In this document: in pieces, positions 1-11,313 of the stretch | Layout: each line of letters starts with the position of its first letter | Position numbering within the stretch: the stretch's first letter is position 1 | Source: Macquaria australasica | Lineage: Eukaryota; Chordata; Actinopteri; Centrarchiformes; Percichthyidae | Reading direction: 5' to 3' | DNA: 64,000 nucleotides | Assembly: GCA_005408345.1 (NCBI GenBank) | Contig: SEMN01000275.1 | Location: 558,001-622,000, forward strand | Made by a program: the position numbers and the translations under genes | Notes under the pieces: generated by a model | Databases searched by the model: none | Told to the model about the DNA's origin: nothing | Seen by the model: only the letters and a program-made list of their open reading frames with translations

Positions 1-860
1 AGTTTTGCAGACTTGTACATTTTGTTTTCTGTCTCCTGTCTTTCTTGTGTCTTTCACAATCTGGGAAGCAAAAATACTTGCGTGTGCACACATGCTTACA
101 GATTTTGACAGGTTTACTGCATGACCACAAAAGAAACAAGCTATCCACAAGGGAGGCAAGGCAGGATCTCCAGCAACAAAATATATAAACTTGTGTCTGA
201 TGTAACATTAAGGTAAAAAAAACTAAATGTTTAGAAATATATTTTAATAATGGGCCATCCTAGTCAGATAGCTAATGTTAGCCAGCCAACTAACTATCAT
301 TAGCATAAAGTAAACTTTAACAATCCCTGTTTGTAGCATCCTTGGATGGGGGTAACGCTAGTGTTTCTACTCACTATATATTTATCATATACTATATTTT
401 CTTACTTAAAAGAAATTATATTGTTACCTGAATAGGACGGCCCATTGTATAGAAATATTTTTTAATATTGTTTGTTTTGTATCTTTTCAAAAAAGTTAAT
501 GTTACATTGGACACAAGTTTATGTATTGTGTTGACTTACTGGTGGTTACTGCCGGAGTCCATCTTTCAGGGCTGGATCTCTTTACATGGCTCTGTGTTGA
601 CTGAGCATGATGGTTGACTGACAGTGTTGACTAACCAACTGTGTTGTGCGTAGCGATTGGTCAGAAGCTGGAGATCCCGCCCTCCCTCCCTTGCGGATAG
701 CCTGTTTCTTTTGCGAATCCCTGTGTACAGAACATTACCAAGCAGTAAACCTGTTAAAAGGTCTGTAAGCGTGCACACGCAAGTATTTTTGCCCCCGAGA
801 TTGTGGAAGTGAGTTTGCAAGCCTGTGTCTGAATGCACAGACTTGCAAAACTGAGTTTGC
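1..860. repeat. fold-back inverted-repeat element (MITE-like), possibly cut by the left edge
   Basis: The segment at about 1-180 is repeated in inverted orientation at about 660-860. Both arms contain, in order, the words gcaaaaatacttgcgtgtgcac, caggtttactgc, aaaagaaaca and gggatctccagc-like sequence. The inner segment 181-262 (ataaacttgtgtc, atgtaacattaa, aatgggcc) is mirrored at about 436-527. The right arm has about 135 extra bases (527-660) without a partner. No coding potential was seen. The structure resembles a fold-back or MITE-type DNA element; the superfamily is unknown because neither outer end nor target duplication could be fixed. Confidence 0.6.
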
Positions 861-1085
861 AGAAAGAAAACAAAATGTACAAGTCTACAAAACTAAGCTT
901 ACAGATACAAACGTCAATGCACAAGTTTGCAAACCTAAGCTTACAGATCCAAACATATGTACAAGTTTGCAAAACTAAGTTTATAGATACAAACTTCAAT
1001 ACACAAGTTCATAAAATTAAGCTTACAGATACAAACATAAATGTACAAGTTTACAAAATGATGGTTACAGATACAAAACCCTGTT
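858..1085. repeat. 42-bp minisatellite, about 5-6 units
   Basis: Units of 40-42 bp start with caagtttgcaaa-like words and contain aagcttacagatacaaac. They recur at about 42-bp spacing from 878 on, with partial units on both sides. Because 42 is a multiple of three, the plus-strand frame 833-1165 reads as degenerate 14-residue repeats (LSLQIQT-like cores). No splice or homology evidence makes this a real gene, so it is treated as a tandem repeat next to the fold-back element. Confidence 0.7.
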
Positions 1086-1204
1086 TTCAAGTACACCTTT
1101 TTGAATTATATAATATTCCATACAGATGGAGCATTGCGACACCAGACACCTATGGCAGGGGCTAAGGAATATAACCAATTACCAGGGCAGCCCCTCCTTA
1201 ACTG

Positions 1205-2990
1205 TGGACTGCAGACGCCTCCCTAGCCGATGATCTGAACTCAGTCTATACATGGTTTGGGGCTGTCAACATCACTGCTAGTTCACCAGCTAATAATAAC
1301 ATTGTTAGTGTGCTGGCTAGCGCAGCTGGAGTGAGTTTAACCACTGGGTATGAGCACACACTCTCTGTGATTGAGCACAACATGAGGAAGGCTCTGACAC
1401 ATGTGAACACCAGGAAAGCTGTAGGCCCAGATGGCATATCTGGGCAAGTACTGAAGTCCTGTGCTAATCAGCTAGCTCCAGTGTTCACCACAATATTCAA
1501 CCTCTCCCTGGCTAAGTCTGTGGTTCCCACTTGATTCAAGAGATCCACTATTGTTCCTGTGCCTAAGAATGCTTCTCCAGCCTGCATGAATGATTACCGA
1601 CTTGTGGCCTTCATGTCACTGGTCATGAAATGCTTCGGGATGCTGATCATGGACTAAATCTGCGCCTTCCTCCCTCGTACCATGGACCCGTTGCAGTTTG
1701 CACACTGGCCAAACAGATGCACGGATGATGTGGTCTCCCAGGTTCTGTACAAAACTCTCTCTCATCTTGACAGTCAGAAGGGGGGTTATGTGAGACTGCT
1801 GTTCATTGATTGCAGTTCAGCTTTCAATACCATATTCCCACCAGACTTGCTGGTAAGCTGACTGAACTGGGACTGGACACCCACCTGTGTGCCTGGATCT
1901 TGGACTTCCTGACCACCAGTCCCCAGGTGGACAAGGTGAGTAGACGCACCCCAAACTCCCTCAACGTGATTCCCCCAGGCTTGCGTTCTCAGTCCCCCAC
2001 TGTACTCCCTGTACACACATGACTGTGTGGCCAGGTTCAGTTCCAATTCCCTCATTAAGATTGCTGATGACACAGTGGTGGTGGGCCTCATCTACGACAA
2101 CGAGAAGGCCTACCTGGAGGGAGTGGCTGACCTGTCACTCTGGTGCCAGGACAACAGCAAACTAATGAATGCTGCCAAAACCAAGGAGCTGATTGTGGAC
2201 TTTTACATCAACAAAGGATGTATACGCCACTGAGGATTAATGGGACTACTGTGGAAAGGGTGAGCAGCTTCAAATACCTGGGAGTCCAGATCACAGAGGA
2301 TCTGACATGGACAGCACAAACAGACACTCTGGTGATAAAGGCAAGGCAGCGCATTTACCACCTCAGCCAGCTGAAGAAATTCAGAGTCTCTCTGAGGATC
2401 CTTCAATCCTTTTACTCTGGAGCTGTAGAGAGCACCCTGAAAGGAAACATCACTGTCTGGTTTGGCAACAGCTTCGCTCAAGACAGGAAGGCTCTGCAGA
2501 GAGTAGTGTGTTTGGCTGAATGCACTGCTGGAACTACACTTCCCTCCCTGCAGGACTTACACACCAAGAGGTGCAGAACCAGAGCCTGAAGGATCATGAA
2601 GGATCCTCACCACTCCAACAACGGAATTTTCCAGCTGTTGTGGTCAGGCAAGCACCTACGCAGTCATGCAGCCAAAACATAAAGACTGAGACAGTTTCTT
2701 TCCTCAGGCCATCAGGCTTGTGAACACTGATCTCACCAGGGCCCCTCCATTACGTTCCACATACTCATCATCTCATGCACACACATAAGTACACATAGAT
2801 GCGACATATATTTATTTTCTAATTTTCATATTTCTACATATATTAAAAATATAAATGTATATATTATTATTGTAAATATTGTAATTTATTTTGTATTGTT
2901 GCTGCTTTTTGTTCTGTGTTCTGCGCTCTCTGTGGGCATTGCCATTTTTCATTTCACTGCACAGCCTACATGTGCATGTGACAAACAAAG
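1205..2990 (+). mobile_element. degenerate Rex1/CR1-like non-LTR retrotransposon (RT region and 3' end)
   Basis: Broken plus-strand frames read as the reverse transcriptase of a jockey/CR1-group LINE. They include KAVGPDGISG (about 1417), STIVPVPKNASP (about 1543), DPLQFAHWPNR (about 1686), LLFIDCSSAFNTI (about 1799), the catalytic-box remnant ADDTVVVGLI (about 2062), SFKYLGVQITEDLTW (about 2268) and a C-terminal FYSGAVES...RKALQRVV segment. Stops occur at about 1534 and 1656, and a frame change follows about 1830. The 3' part ends with a catttcactgcacag...tgtgacaaacaaagtt stretch typical of these elements. The 5' end, including the endonuclease, is missing. The clade name is by recall; the LINE RT identity is firm. 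Confidence 0.85.
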
Positions 2991-3605
2991 TTCTTGCAGT
3001 CTTCTTATTCCGTGCCTTTTGTTGGCATGTTGACTTTCTTGGCCTGTTACTGCCACCAACTGTCAATCAGTGGAATAGCATTAAACCATTGGCTGCAAGT
3101 TGTATTACGTCACCTCATGTGCTTGCATGTGAACCTTTGTGTCTACAAAACAAAGATTTGCTTATCATTTCAGAACTGACAACTGCACAAAACTGCATAG
3201 AATATCTTGAAGCTGAGAGTCAAAAGTCTGGCTGTAAGTGATTACTATTCAGCCTGTGACCTCATCATCAGGTGTAGCCCCAGTCTGGGCCCCTCCTGTG
3301 AACATTGATTTTACATTTGAGAGTTTTGGATAGATGACTACATTGAGTCACATCAAAAAGCCACTTGTTGTTGTCAAAAACAAAAGCAACATTTTGAGGC
3401 ACAAACTAGTTACATCAGGAGCAGAATATAGAGATGTATAAAAAAAGGTATACATGGTGTACACAGGTGTCTTTGTAGAGAGCATTGTTTACAGGGAGCT
3501 GAATGGCCTCAAACTGTCAGTCAGTATGGCTGTAGAGATCCTGCATAGTGACCCATACCAACACAGACAGACACCACTGATGTGTCAAACAAACAAAAAA
3601 ATCCT

Positions 3606-3640
3606 CCATTACACACACAGACACACACACACACACAGTC
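3606..3640. repeat. imperfect (CA)n microsatellite
   Basis: An interrupted ACAC run of about 30 bases lies between unique sequences. The surrounding 3000-3600 and 3660-4020 hold no recognisable gene. Confidence 0.8.
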
Positions 3641-4021
3641 AACCTGTGAATACATTTTTTTAAACAGGCCTTCATACATATAAACACACAGTGTACATGG
3701 AGAGGAGGGGGGTGGAGGGCAGCGTGGCAGCTTTCAATATTCTTATCAAAACCTGACAGAGAGGCAGAGAAGCAACAAACGGCTGAGCGGGTTGGCTCTG
3801 TGATTACAGCTGACACCATCTCAGGAGGCCGGTTGTCATGGTAACCAGCAGCGACCGGATGCTCCTTGATTGGTTGGCAGCCCTCGTCTCCCAGCACCCT
3901 GTGCTTCTCCATTAGTATTCTGGGAGTTTCTTCCACTCATGGTTTTATCAGCCCTCTTGTTGTCTTTTTCCTCTCTATCACTTCTCACAACACCTTCACT
4001 CTCTTCTGTATTCTCCTCCAT

Positions 4022-4171
<150 letters not shown>

Positions 4172-4579
4172 TCCATAAATAGTAGTGATGGAGAATGCCC
4201 AGTGGCCACAGATGAGAGGAGGGGAGCTGATTGCTGACACAGTACAAGCTCAAACAGACATGAGCCAAACACACACGAAAGAACAGATATCACATAGTGC
4301 ATGTTGCTGGATAGGCCCAAAACAATCCGAAGAGGACCAGATGAAATAGATATATACTGCAGATGCAATGTCTGACCTCTTTGAGGGGGGTTCATAAAGC
4401 AAGATGACCAGTTAAACCATGCTCACTTCACTAGATCAGGCTTATTTTCAGAAAATCATAAAGGAAATTGAAATAAGTCTGACCAAAGTTACCATGGGAA
4501 CGTATCCCTCCAGACTAGCCTGGCCATAGTCAGGCTAGATTTCAGGTTTAGCTCCACCTCAGGCTTAGCCAGTGTTTCA

Positions 4580-4970
4580 ATCAATGTGGCAGACTAAAAC
4601 ACATGCTAACATACAGCAGATATAATATTTGCCATTCTTACCTCTCAGTGTAGCATGCTAACATTTGCTAATTAGCACTTAACACAAAGTACTGCTGATG
4701 CTGACTGGGATGTAGTGTTGCAGGTATTTGGTCATAAACCAAAGTATTGGGCAAATTAAACTTTTGTCCTAATGATGGTGCTAGATGAACAGCCAGGGGA
4801 TCACGAAGTAATTACAATTTCCATTCGAACCATGAATGTCTGTGCCAAATTTAATCGTAATCCATCCAATAGTCAGGATTCACTCAAAACAAAAACTGTC
4901 AACCTAAGGTGGTGCTTGAGGAAAGTCATCCTCTGGAAACCATGAATGTACATATATATAACAGACAGAC
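4580..4970. repeat. dispersed teleost repeat with gctaaca/agcatgctaa motifs
   Basis: Non-coding sequence with the phrases tagcatgctaacatttgctaatt, caggtatttggtcataaaccaaagtattgg, ggtgctagatgaacagccaggggatca and ccaaatttaatcgtaatccatccaatag. I recognise this as a dispersed repeat common in fish introns, but cannot name its family. A related gctaatgc-rich piece lies at 63540-63690. The flanking stretches 4240-4580 and 4970-5350 hold nothing recognisable. Confidence 0.5.
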
Positions 4971-5353
4971 AATGTGCAACTTAAACCTGAAAATACAAAC
5001 TGGACTTTTGCATTTGAATTATGTCCTGATGTTAGCCCACAACATATGAAAATGAAATGTCAGTTTGGTGAATAATGGCAGCAGTCGTCATCACTCATCA
5101 ATACAACATCTGACTAGCTGAAACGCACCATTCAAAAGTCATTCCACTGCTTGGTTTTCGGGCCAATGCTGCCATGTCTGCCATGTGTAATGGAATTTGG
5201 ACTTAGGCTAACTCTGTACTGGACACATTGAGATGATACTGATATCGATCTTCTGTTCTGACTCTGGACACAAGTATATTACGCCAAAAGTGAAAATGTT
5301 CCTGTAAACTCACACACACAAACACCAGAATGTTGTACTGTTTGTCCTCTGAC

Positions 5354-8300
5354 CTGTTGCTGGCTCTGCTCCTCCAGGTTGAGTTTGACCTCCAGTGACT
5401 GTCTTGCCTCCAAAAAGGCCTTCCGGTGCTTCCGGTCAGCCATGTAGTACGACATGACGCCCACAGTGATGGCACAAACATATATTATAATGTTGGCCAG
5501 AAGCTTGAAAACAATAAAGAATGCAACAGTTAGGGATCAGTGATTAATGAACACATGCACAATAAAGGCATAATAGGGCACTACAGAACGTTCTGAGAAT
5601 TTTAGTTTCAATGGAAACATTCCCAACACTCAAAGTACACTCAAAGTGAACAGTACTCAAGTTTCCATCCAAATCTAGTTGAAATTTTAATCGAATTTCC
5701 ATAAAATCATCATCAGAAAATGCTAATTAATGTGTGTTTCCATCCACATGAGTTCATTGGTTGATGGAGATAAAAAGCTGGTGGAGCTAATTCTCCAGTC
5801 GCTGCCATTAAACCACCACAGAAGAAGAAGAGGACACAACGAGATGACGTCATTCAAAGACCTCCAGTCAAAGCTCAAACAATGGAAAACCATGTGGAAA
5901 ACATGATAGAAGTATGAGCTTTCTGCTAGTTTCACATGTTAATGAGAGGAAGGTTACAGCCTCCTCATTGCTCCACATAGATCTGATGTTTTGGTCTGCT
6001 GCCATTTTTTGTCTCTTCAATGGAGTAGAACTTTGAGTGATGTTTAAGTCACATGCTTCAGGTGCGTCATGGTTTATCTTCTCAGTCTGTTTCCATTACA
6101 CTTATATGTCATTTTTATTGATACACCAACTTATACTCCACCTCAGCAAAGCATAAAAGAATTAGGGAAAATAATATTCGGTTCATTGTCATGTCATGAT
6201 TCTCACAAAGTGCCTTTAAAACTCAAGCTCATTTTGTTAGCCACTGATGAGAACTAATGACATGGTTGGGACTTATTCTTTTTCAATTTATTGACAACAT
6301 GTGTTTGTACTGGCCCGTGACAAGCAATCAACCATTACTTTTAAACCCTGCTTTGCCATAATAGGACACAATTTTGACTTGTAAGGCCATGATCCATCCA
6401 TCCATTTTTTGCTGGTTATCTGGGGCCGGGTTGGGGTGGCTAAGGAAGGTTGTCCTGACATCCCTCTCCCCAGCAATGTTTTCCAGCTCCTCCTGGGGGA
6501 TCCCGAGGCATTCCCAAGTCAGATGAGATATATAATCTTCAGTGTGTTCTGAGTCTACCTGAAGTGCCCAGAAAACCTCCAAAGTGCTGACTCCCATCCC
6601 CACCGTTTCACATTCGACTGCAAACCACCCCAGTGCGTGCTGAAGGTCATAATCTGATGAAGTCAACAGAACCACATCATCTGTAAAGAGCAGAGAAGCA
6701 ATTCTGAGGTCCCCATACAGGACACTCTCCTCCCAGCTGCACCTTGAGATCCTATCCATGAAAATCACAAACAGAATCGGTGACAAGGGAAAATCCTGGT
6801 GGAGGACAACACCCACTGAAAATGTGTGACTTCCTGCCAAGAATACAGACACAGCTCTCACTCTTGTTATATAAGGATCGGATGGCTCGTAGCAATGGCC
6901 CTGGTACCCCATAGCCCCACAGTACCTCCCACAAGATTCCCTGGGGACACGGTCGTAAGCCTTTTCCAAGTCAGCAAATCATATGTAGACTGGATGGGCC
7001 AACTCCCACGACCCCTCTAGTAACCCTGCTAGGGTAAAGAGCTGGTCCACAACTAGGACGGAATCCGCATTGCACCTCCTGGATATGAAGTTAGACAATT
7101 GGTTGGAGCCTCCTTTGCAGCACCCTGGCATATGCTTTGCCAGGGAGGCTGAGCAGAGTGATACCCCGATAATTGGAGCACACCCTCTGAATATATGATC
7201 AATATATCCAGAAAACTAATGGAAAACACAATAAACTCTAACAAAATAGGGTTAATGGCAAACATTTATTATGTGGCCAAGGTAAAGCCATGCTGCTGTA
7301 TATCCAATGTTGTTTGGCATTAATCCTTCCTTCAGAGTCTCATCATGTCAGTGAGTATTGTTTAGCTTATAAAATGTTTGCAGAATCTCTTCCTATACAA
7401 TGCAACAGTGTTTCCCAATGATCACAGTATGAGCTTAGGATCAAACTATTACATTATAATAGCCTTTAGAACTGACATATCGGTGATATATATAACACAC
7501 AGCCGTAGTCGCTACTGTATGTTAACTCATCAAAACTGATCTGGCTTTATAAAAAGGAAATACCAAAGAGGTCAAAGTACATAATGTGCCTGTTAAAAAC
7601 TTTTGCAGGACACTAAATTGTTTCATTGAGTCCATAAACAGCCAGAACAGTGCAATGCTTAAACCAAGCTGCTCATGGTGTGAAAATGGTCTTAAAGTGG
7701 GTCACATCCATCCCATAAACCATCAATGTACTGTGAAAATATTTTATGCATTTAGACCAATTTAGGCAATCTCATTACCCCCACCCCCCCTTTCAGTAGT
7801 AATCTGATTTCTGGAACAAAAACTACTGTTTCCTAGTACAAGGAGATTTCTGCTGGATAAATCTAATTATTATCTGCATTAAGTTTGAATTTTTGATGAG
7901 AAAGACCCTGGGCAGGGAATGTATTGCTTCATCAGCAGTACAGGAGGGTGTAGAAGTAAAACAGGGGTTTTACAATAAAAAAACTGATGCACTGGATGCA
8001 AACATGTTATCTGATTACCTACCGTAAACACCTTAACCTGATTTCTAAAAGTAATCTGGTTTCTCGTGTGCATGTAAACATTCTGATGGTTGGTCATTTT
8101 GATCCTCTGACTGTAGAAAGTTCAGATGGGGTGTCTGACCTTTTACTGAAAGTGTCTCAAGGATAAAAATTGTCCAGTGATGAGGCAGACTGAAGCTTAT
8201 TGACAACCAAACACTGTGAGTGAGAGCGCTCCAATGAGTACATGGCCTTGAATACAGTCACAACTCCAGATATGTTGTATAACGGCATGTGAGGGTTCAG

Positions 8301-11300
8301 TGTGAGACCATTTAGATTTTTCTACAGCTGTTTCTCTTTCTGCTCAGCGTAAACACTTGAGAAAAGTCCTTCTACACTAAGTGATATCTATCTACATGTA
8401 CAGGTTTATAGATCACAATTAGACTCAGTATTAATCATTAAGGTGACAGTGAGCGGTTGCCACCACCGGCACCATTGTTTTCAGTGTTTTCATTGAAAGC
8501 CCCTTTAGACTCGGGCATTATTCTACATTTTTGTTACTGTCAACAAATCCCATGAAAAAACCAGTCCCAACAATGTGATAGAGCTCAATAGAGCTTAAGT
8601 GAATCCGAAACTTCTGGGCTCTAATCCAGAAAAAAGAAACCTCACTGACATTTTTAATAAAGGAAAATAACTAAATGTCCAGCCCAACCCAATATTTCTG
8701 TTTTCAGCATTTGATTCTACTACTTTGATTCTACATTTGATATTCCAGCCATCTCTTTCTTCATGTGAGCGACACTGGCCATTCAGGACTGTCCTCTATG
8801 TCAATCCACACACATGCAGGTCTGTGTCACGTCATTATGTACAAGTATGCATGTCACTGTCTAAACATTGTTTTAAAAAGGTGTTATATAAGTAGAGTTT
8901 ATTATTATAAATGTAAAAGACAACATCTCTCATTTCTGTTCCTTTATGTAAAGCTTATGGAGTCTGAAGTATGCCAGCAGAATAGACTTTTACAATGTAC
9001 AATTGCCCAATTTAAAGTTATTATAAATCAATTAATTCAAATTAACTTAAATTATGCATCATAAAACTCAAAGAAAAAAACAAAGTAAAAGTTGATTAAA
9101 TATGATTTAAACTAATCTCACATCTCACTTTGATTCCCAGTTAAGTCTTTGATAACAACCCTAATGATGTCATACTGATGTCATCAGGGTTACCTCAGTT
9201 GAATTGTATTACATTATACAGAGAGGTGTTTCTATTATTTTGTGCACCACATTTAAATCAGTGAGTGGAGGCTCAATAACAGAAACACCTCTGTGTATAA
9301 TGCCATTCAGACAAACCTTCAGTTAGAACCTTCATGCAGGAAGGATTTATTGCAGGACAGTTAGACTGCATTAGTTTTAGCCAGTGGACCTAATAAACTG
9401 CCAACTGAGTATATATTCAATAAATAAAATGAAAGTTTTCAATAGGAAGTCCTCCTCTACATCTTTCCAAATACTGACTTTTTAGTATTTGTATAATCCT
9501 TGATGAAATCTCTATTTTAATGAGAATTTGTTTCTGTTTGAGAGCAATATTTGATAATTACCATTTCTTTTCAAAATGCCACAGTGATTAATAAATTTGA
9601 TATATGCATTATTGTACCTAATTTGTCCAGTTGTTTTTATTAGCATGTGATTCTCACACTGAAACTCTGTTGTGAAAACTAAGCCAAAGCAATACTAAAG
9701 TACTGGAATACAATAGATCTGTGAAAATGTGGTTGTTGAAAGTTCAAGCAGCCCACAACTAGTACAATACAGCATTCTGCAATGTGCATCAACATGTGCA
9801 TGTTTAGTGCATGCATCAGAATGGTTTTTAATTTGCTTATGCACACATGGTGTTTGTGCAGCGAGGCAAAAGGTTATAAGCAGTGACTTCTGAGTAGAAT
9901 ACAAATAAATACTGAATGAGATGTTTTTGAATTAATTCAATTCAAACTGGGGACATTTGTTGCATGTCATTTCTCACCAACTTTCCTGTCTGTCTCTACT
10001 GTAAAAATATCAAGTAAAGACAAAATGCCTAAAAAACAATTCTGATTATATGACCAGAGTTGGGTATTGAACCTTAATACTCTTGGTACCAACTGAATGT
10101 GTCCATAGAGTATACAACACTGTCAAGAACACAAATCTGGCATCAATATCTGGTCAGATTCTTCATGTTGCTGACTTATTCTTTAATCAGATAGTTCCTG
10201 ATTTCAATCATTATATGTGCTGATGAGGAGCATGTGAGATGATCGAAAGCTCTAGAACAAGCAAGTAAGTGGACCATGAGTCAAAGTTGTTTTATCAGTA
10301 GTGTCATTTTAGTATCAATGCCAAAACTCAGGAATCATATATGCAATAACAATTCCCTAACCTAGTCTGTAGCCCTACATGTGACCTTTAGAAATCCCAA
10401 GGCAGCAGTTTGATTGGTTGCGAGTGAAAATGTTTGCCTCTGGAAACAGCAGCTGAGGTTGGCTTTTGGCCTACTACTGCATCTATGAACCTACTTTTGT
10501 GTTCAAACTATGTCATAAAGACTTCTGTAGGTTTGATGAGTGGAGGTCTGGCTACATGAGATTACACACAGGTAAATAAATGCATTTCAGGACAACCATC
10601 TACCTGTCCCTCCACCCCACCTCCCCTCCCACTCATACCTGTCTGCCAAGTGCTGCCCCCTGGATGTCCTCCTGCTGCTGCTGGGCGATGGTGACGCCCA
10701 GAACCAGGGTGTGGACCCCGCAGGATACAGTAGTGATGAGCACGATGGGTGACAGCCTCAAAGGCAGAGTCAGGAAAAAGGAGAAGCTGAAGAAAGCCTG
10801 CCAGCCCACCGTGTCACTGGCCTGGTGGAAGCGAGCATAGTTCAGACCCAGATAGCAGAATATCTGAGCTGCTATGAGCACCCACAGGGCGTAGGGCACC
10901 ACCCGCCTCGAGATGCGGTCTGGCAGCAGCCCGAAGCGGCACAGCAGGTAGAGGATAATATCTGCTGCCAGTCCCACTGATGCCACTAAAACAGAAGCCA
11001 GCTTGTCCGTGGTGTAGACCACCGCACACATGACGATGATGTAGCTGTCGAAGAGGGCGGCGAACACCACGAGCACCAGCAGGGTCTCGTGTCTCTGCCG
11101 TCTGAAGTAGGTCTGGTAGAGGTTCTCCAGAGACTCGGGCGCGAAGGTGAGGCGCATGAACCGTGGCAGGCAGAGGCAGCATCCTGAGCTCCGAACCGTG
11201 ACCTCGTGTGTTCGCCCCACCGCCTGCCCGGGGTCAGAAGGCAGCGTCACCGAGCAGTCCGCCGAATACTCCGCCGAGTATTCTGGCTCAGAAAAGGCTC

Positions 11301-11313
11301 GGTTTCGAGGCAT
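5354..11313 (-). CDS. adcy3: adenylate cyclase type 3, coding exons 1 and 2 (5' part of gene)
   Basis: ADCY3 is a membrane enzyme that converts ATP to cyclic AMP in G-protein signalling, known for olfactory neurons and primary cilia. Exon 1 is 10639-11313 (225 codons); exon 2 is 5354-5503 (50 codons). The start at 11313 gives MPRNRAFSEPEYSAEYSA, the family N-terminus; an in-frame ATG three codons upstream is less likely. Hydrophobic segments lie at residues about 78-98, 107-127, 140-160, 171-187 and 189-209, and a sixth at 226-245 in exon 2, forming the first six-helix cassette. It is followed by MADRKHRKAFLEARQSLEVK and the start of the signalling helix. The exon 1 donor is cag|gtatga; exon 2 has a caag acceptor and a cag|gtcaga donor; all phases are 0. 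The catalytic C1 and C2 domains are not in the window and must lie left of position 1. Intron 1 (5504-10638) is 5.1 kb. Confidence 0.95.
5662..6190. repeat. unclassified dispersed non-coding element, copy 1
   Basis: This lies in ADCY3 intron 1 and is collinear with 27188-27712 in PREB intron 4. Shared words include gtttccatccaaat, aattaatg...gtttccatccac, ctccagtc, gccattaa, catagaagaagag/cacagaagaagaagag, aaaacatgat, gaggaaggttaca and gtttaagtcacatgcttca. The right end of this copy is degraded. See copy 2 for its terminal motifs. Confidence 0.7.
6386..7190 (-). mobile_element. degenerate RTE-like LINE fragment with (ATGG)n-type tail
   Basis: The minus-strand frame 6328-6969 reads as an RT palm fragment: MEKAYDRVPRESC, FSVGVVLHQDFPLSPILFVIFMDRIS and the catalytic-box variant LLFTDDVVLL. 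It is followed by a C-terminal WECLGIPQEELENIAGERDV segment and KMDGW, which runs into an atccatccatcc tail at about 6390-6405. The upstream part (6970-7190) continues with RT finger sequence in other frames. The element is 5'-truncated and mutated. It sits within ADCY3 intron 1 in the same orientation as the gene. The clade (RTE/Expander-like) is by recall and less sure than the LINE assignment. Confidence 0.75.
7191..10638. other. ADCY3 intron 1 sequence with no recognised gene
   Basis: AT-rich intron between the LINE fragment and exon 1. Open frames here are short and lack recognisable motifs. The only structure noted is the palindromic repeat at 9120-9320. The short stretch 7780-8095 (aatctgatttctgg ... 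atgtaaacattctgatgg) looks like an old DNA-transposon fragment but is too degraded to assign. Confidence 0.6.
9120..9320. repeat. palindromic MITE-like repeat in ADCY3 intron 1
   Basis: The word attatacagagaggtgtttctattattt (9211-9239) is matched in inverted orientation by aataacagaaacacctctgtgtataat (9276-9302). Just upstream, caaccctaatgatgtcat and atgtcatcagggtta (9158-9193) form a second inverted pair. It is non-coding; the family is unknown. Confidence 0.6.

Noticed and set aside
833..1165. Real repeat-protein gene
   Set aside because: The open frame follows from a 42-bp tandem repeat; there are no splice sites, promoter or homologous domain to support translation.
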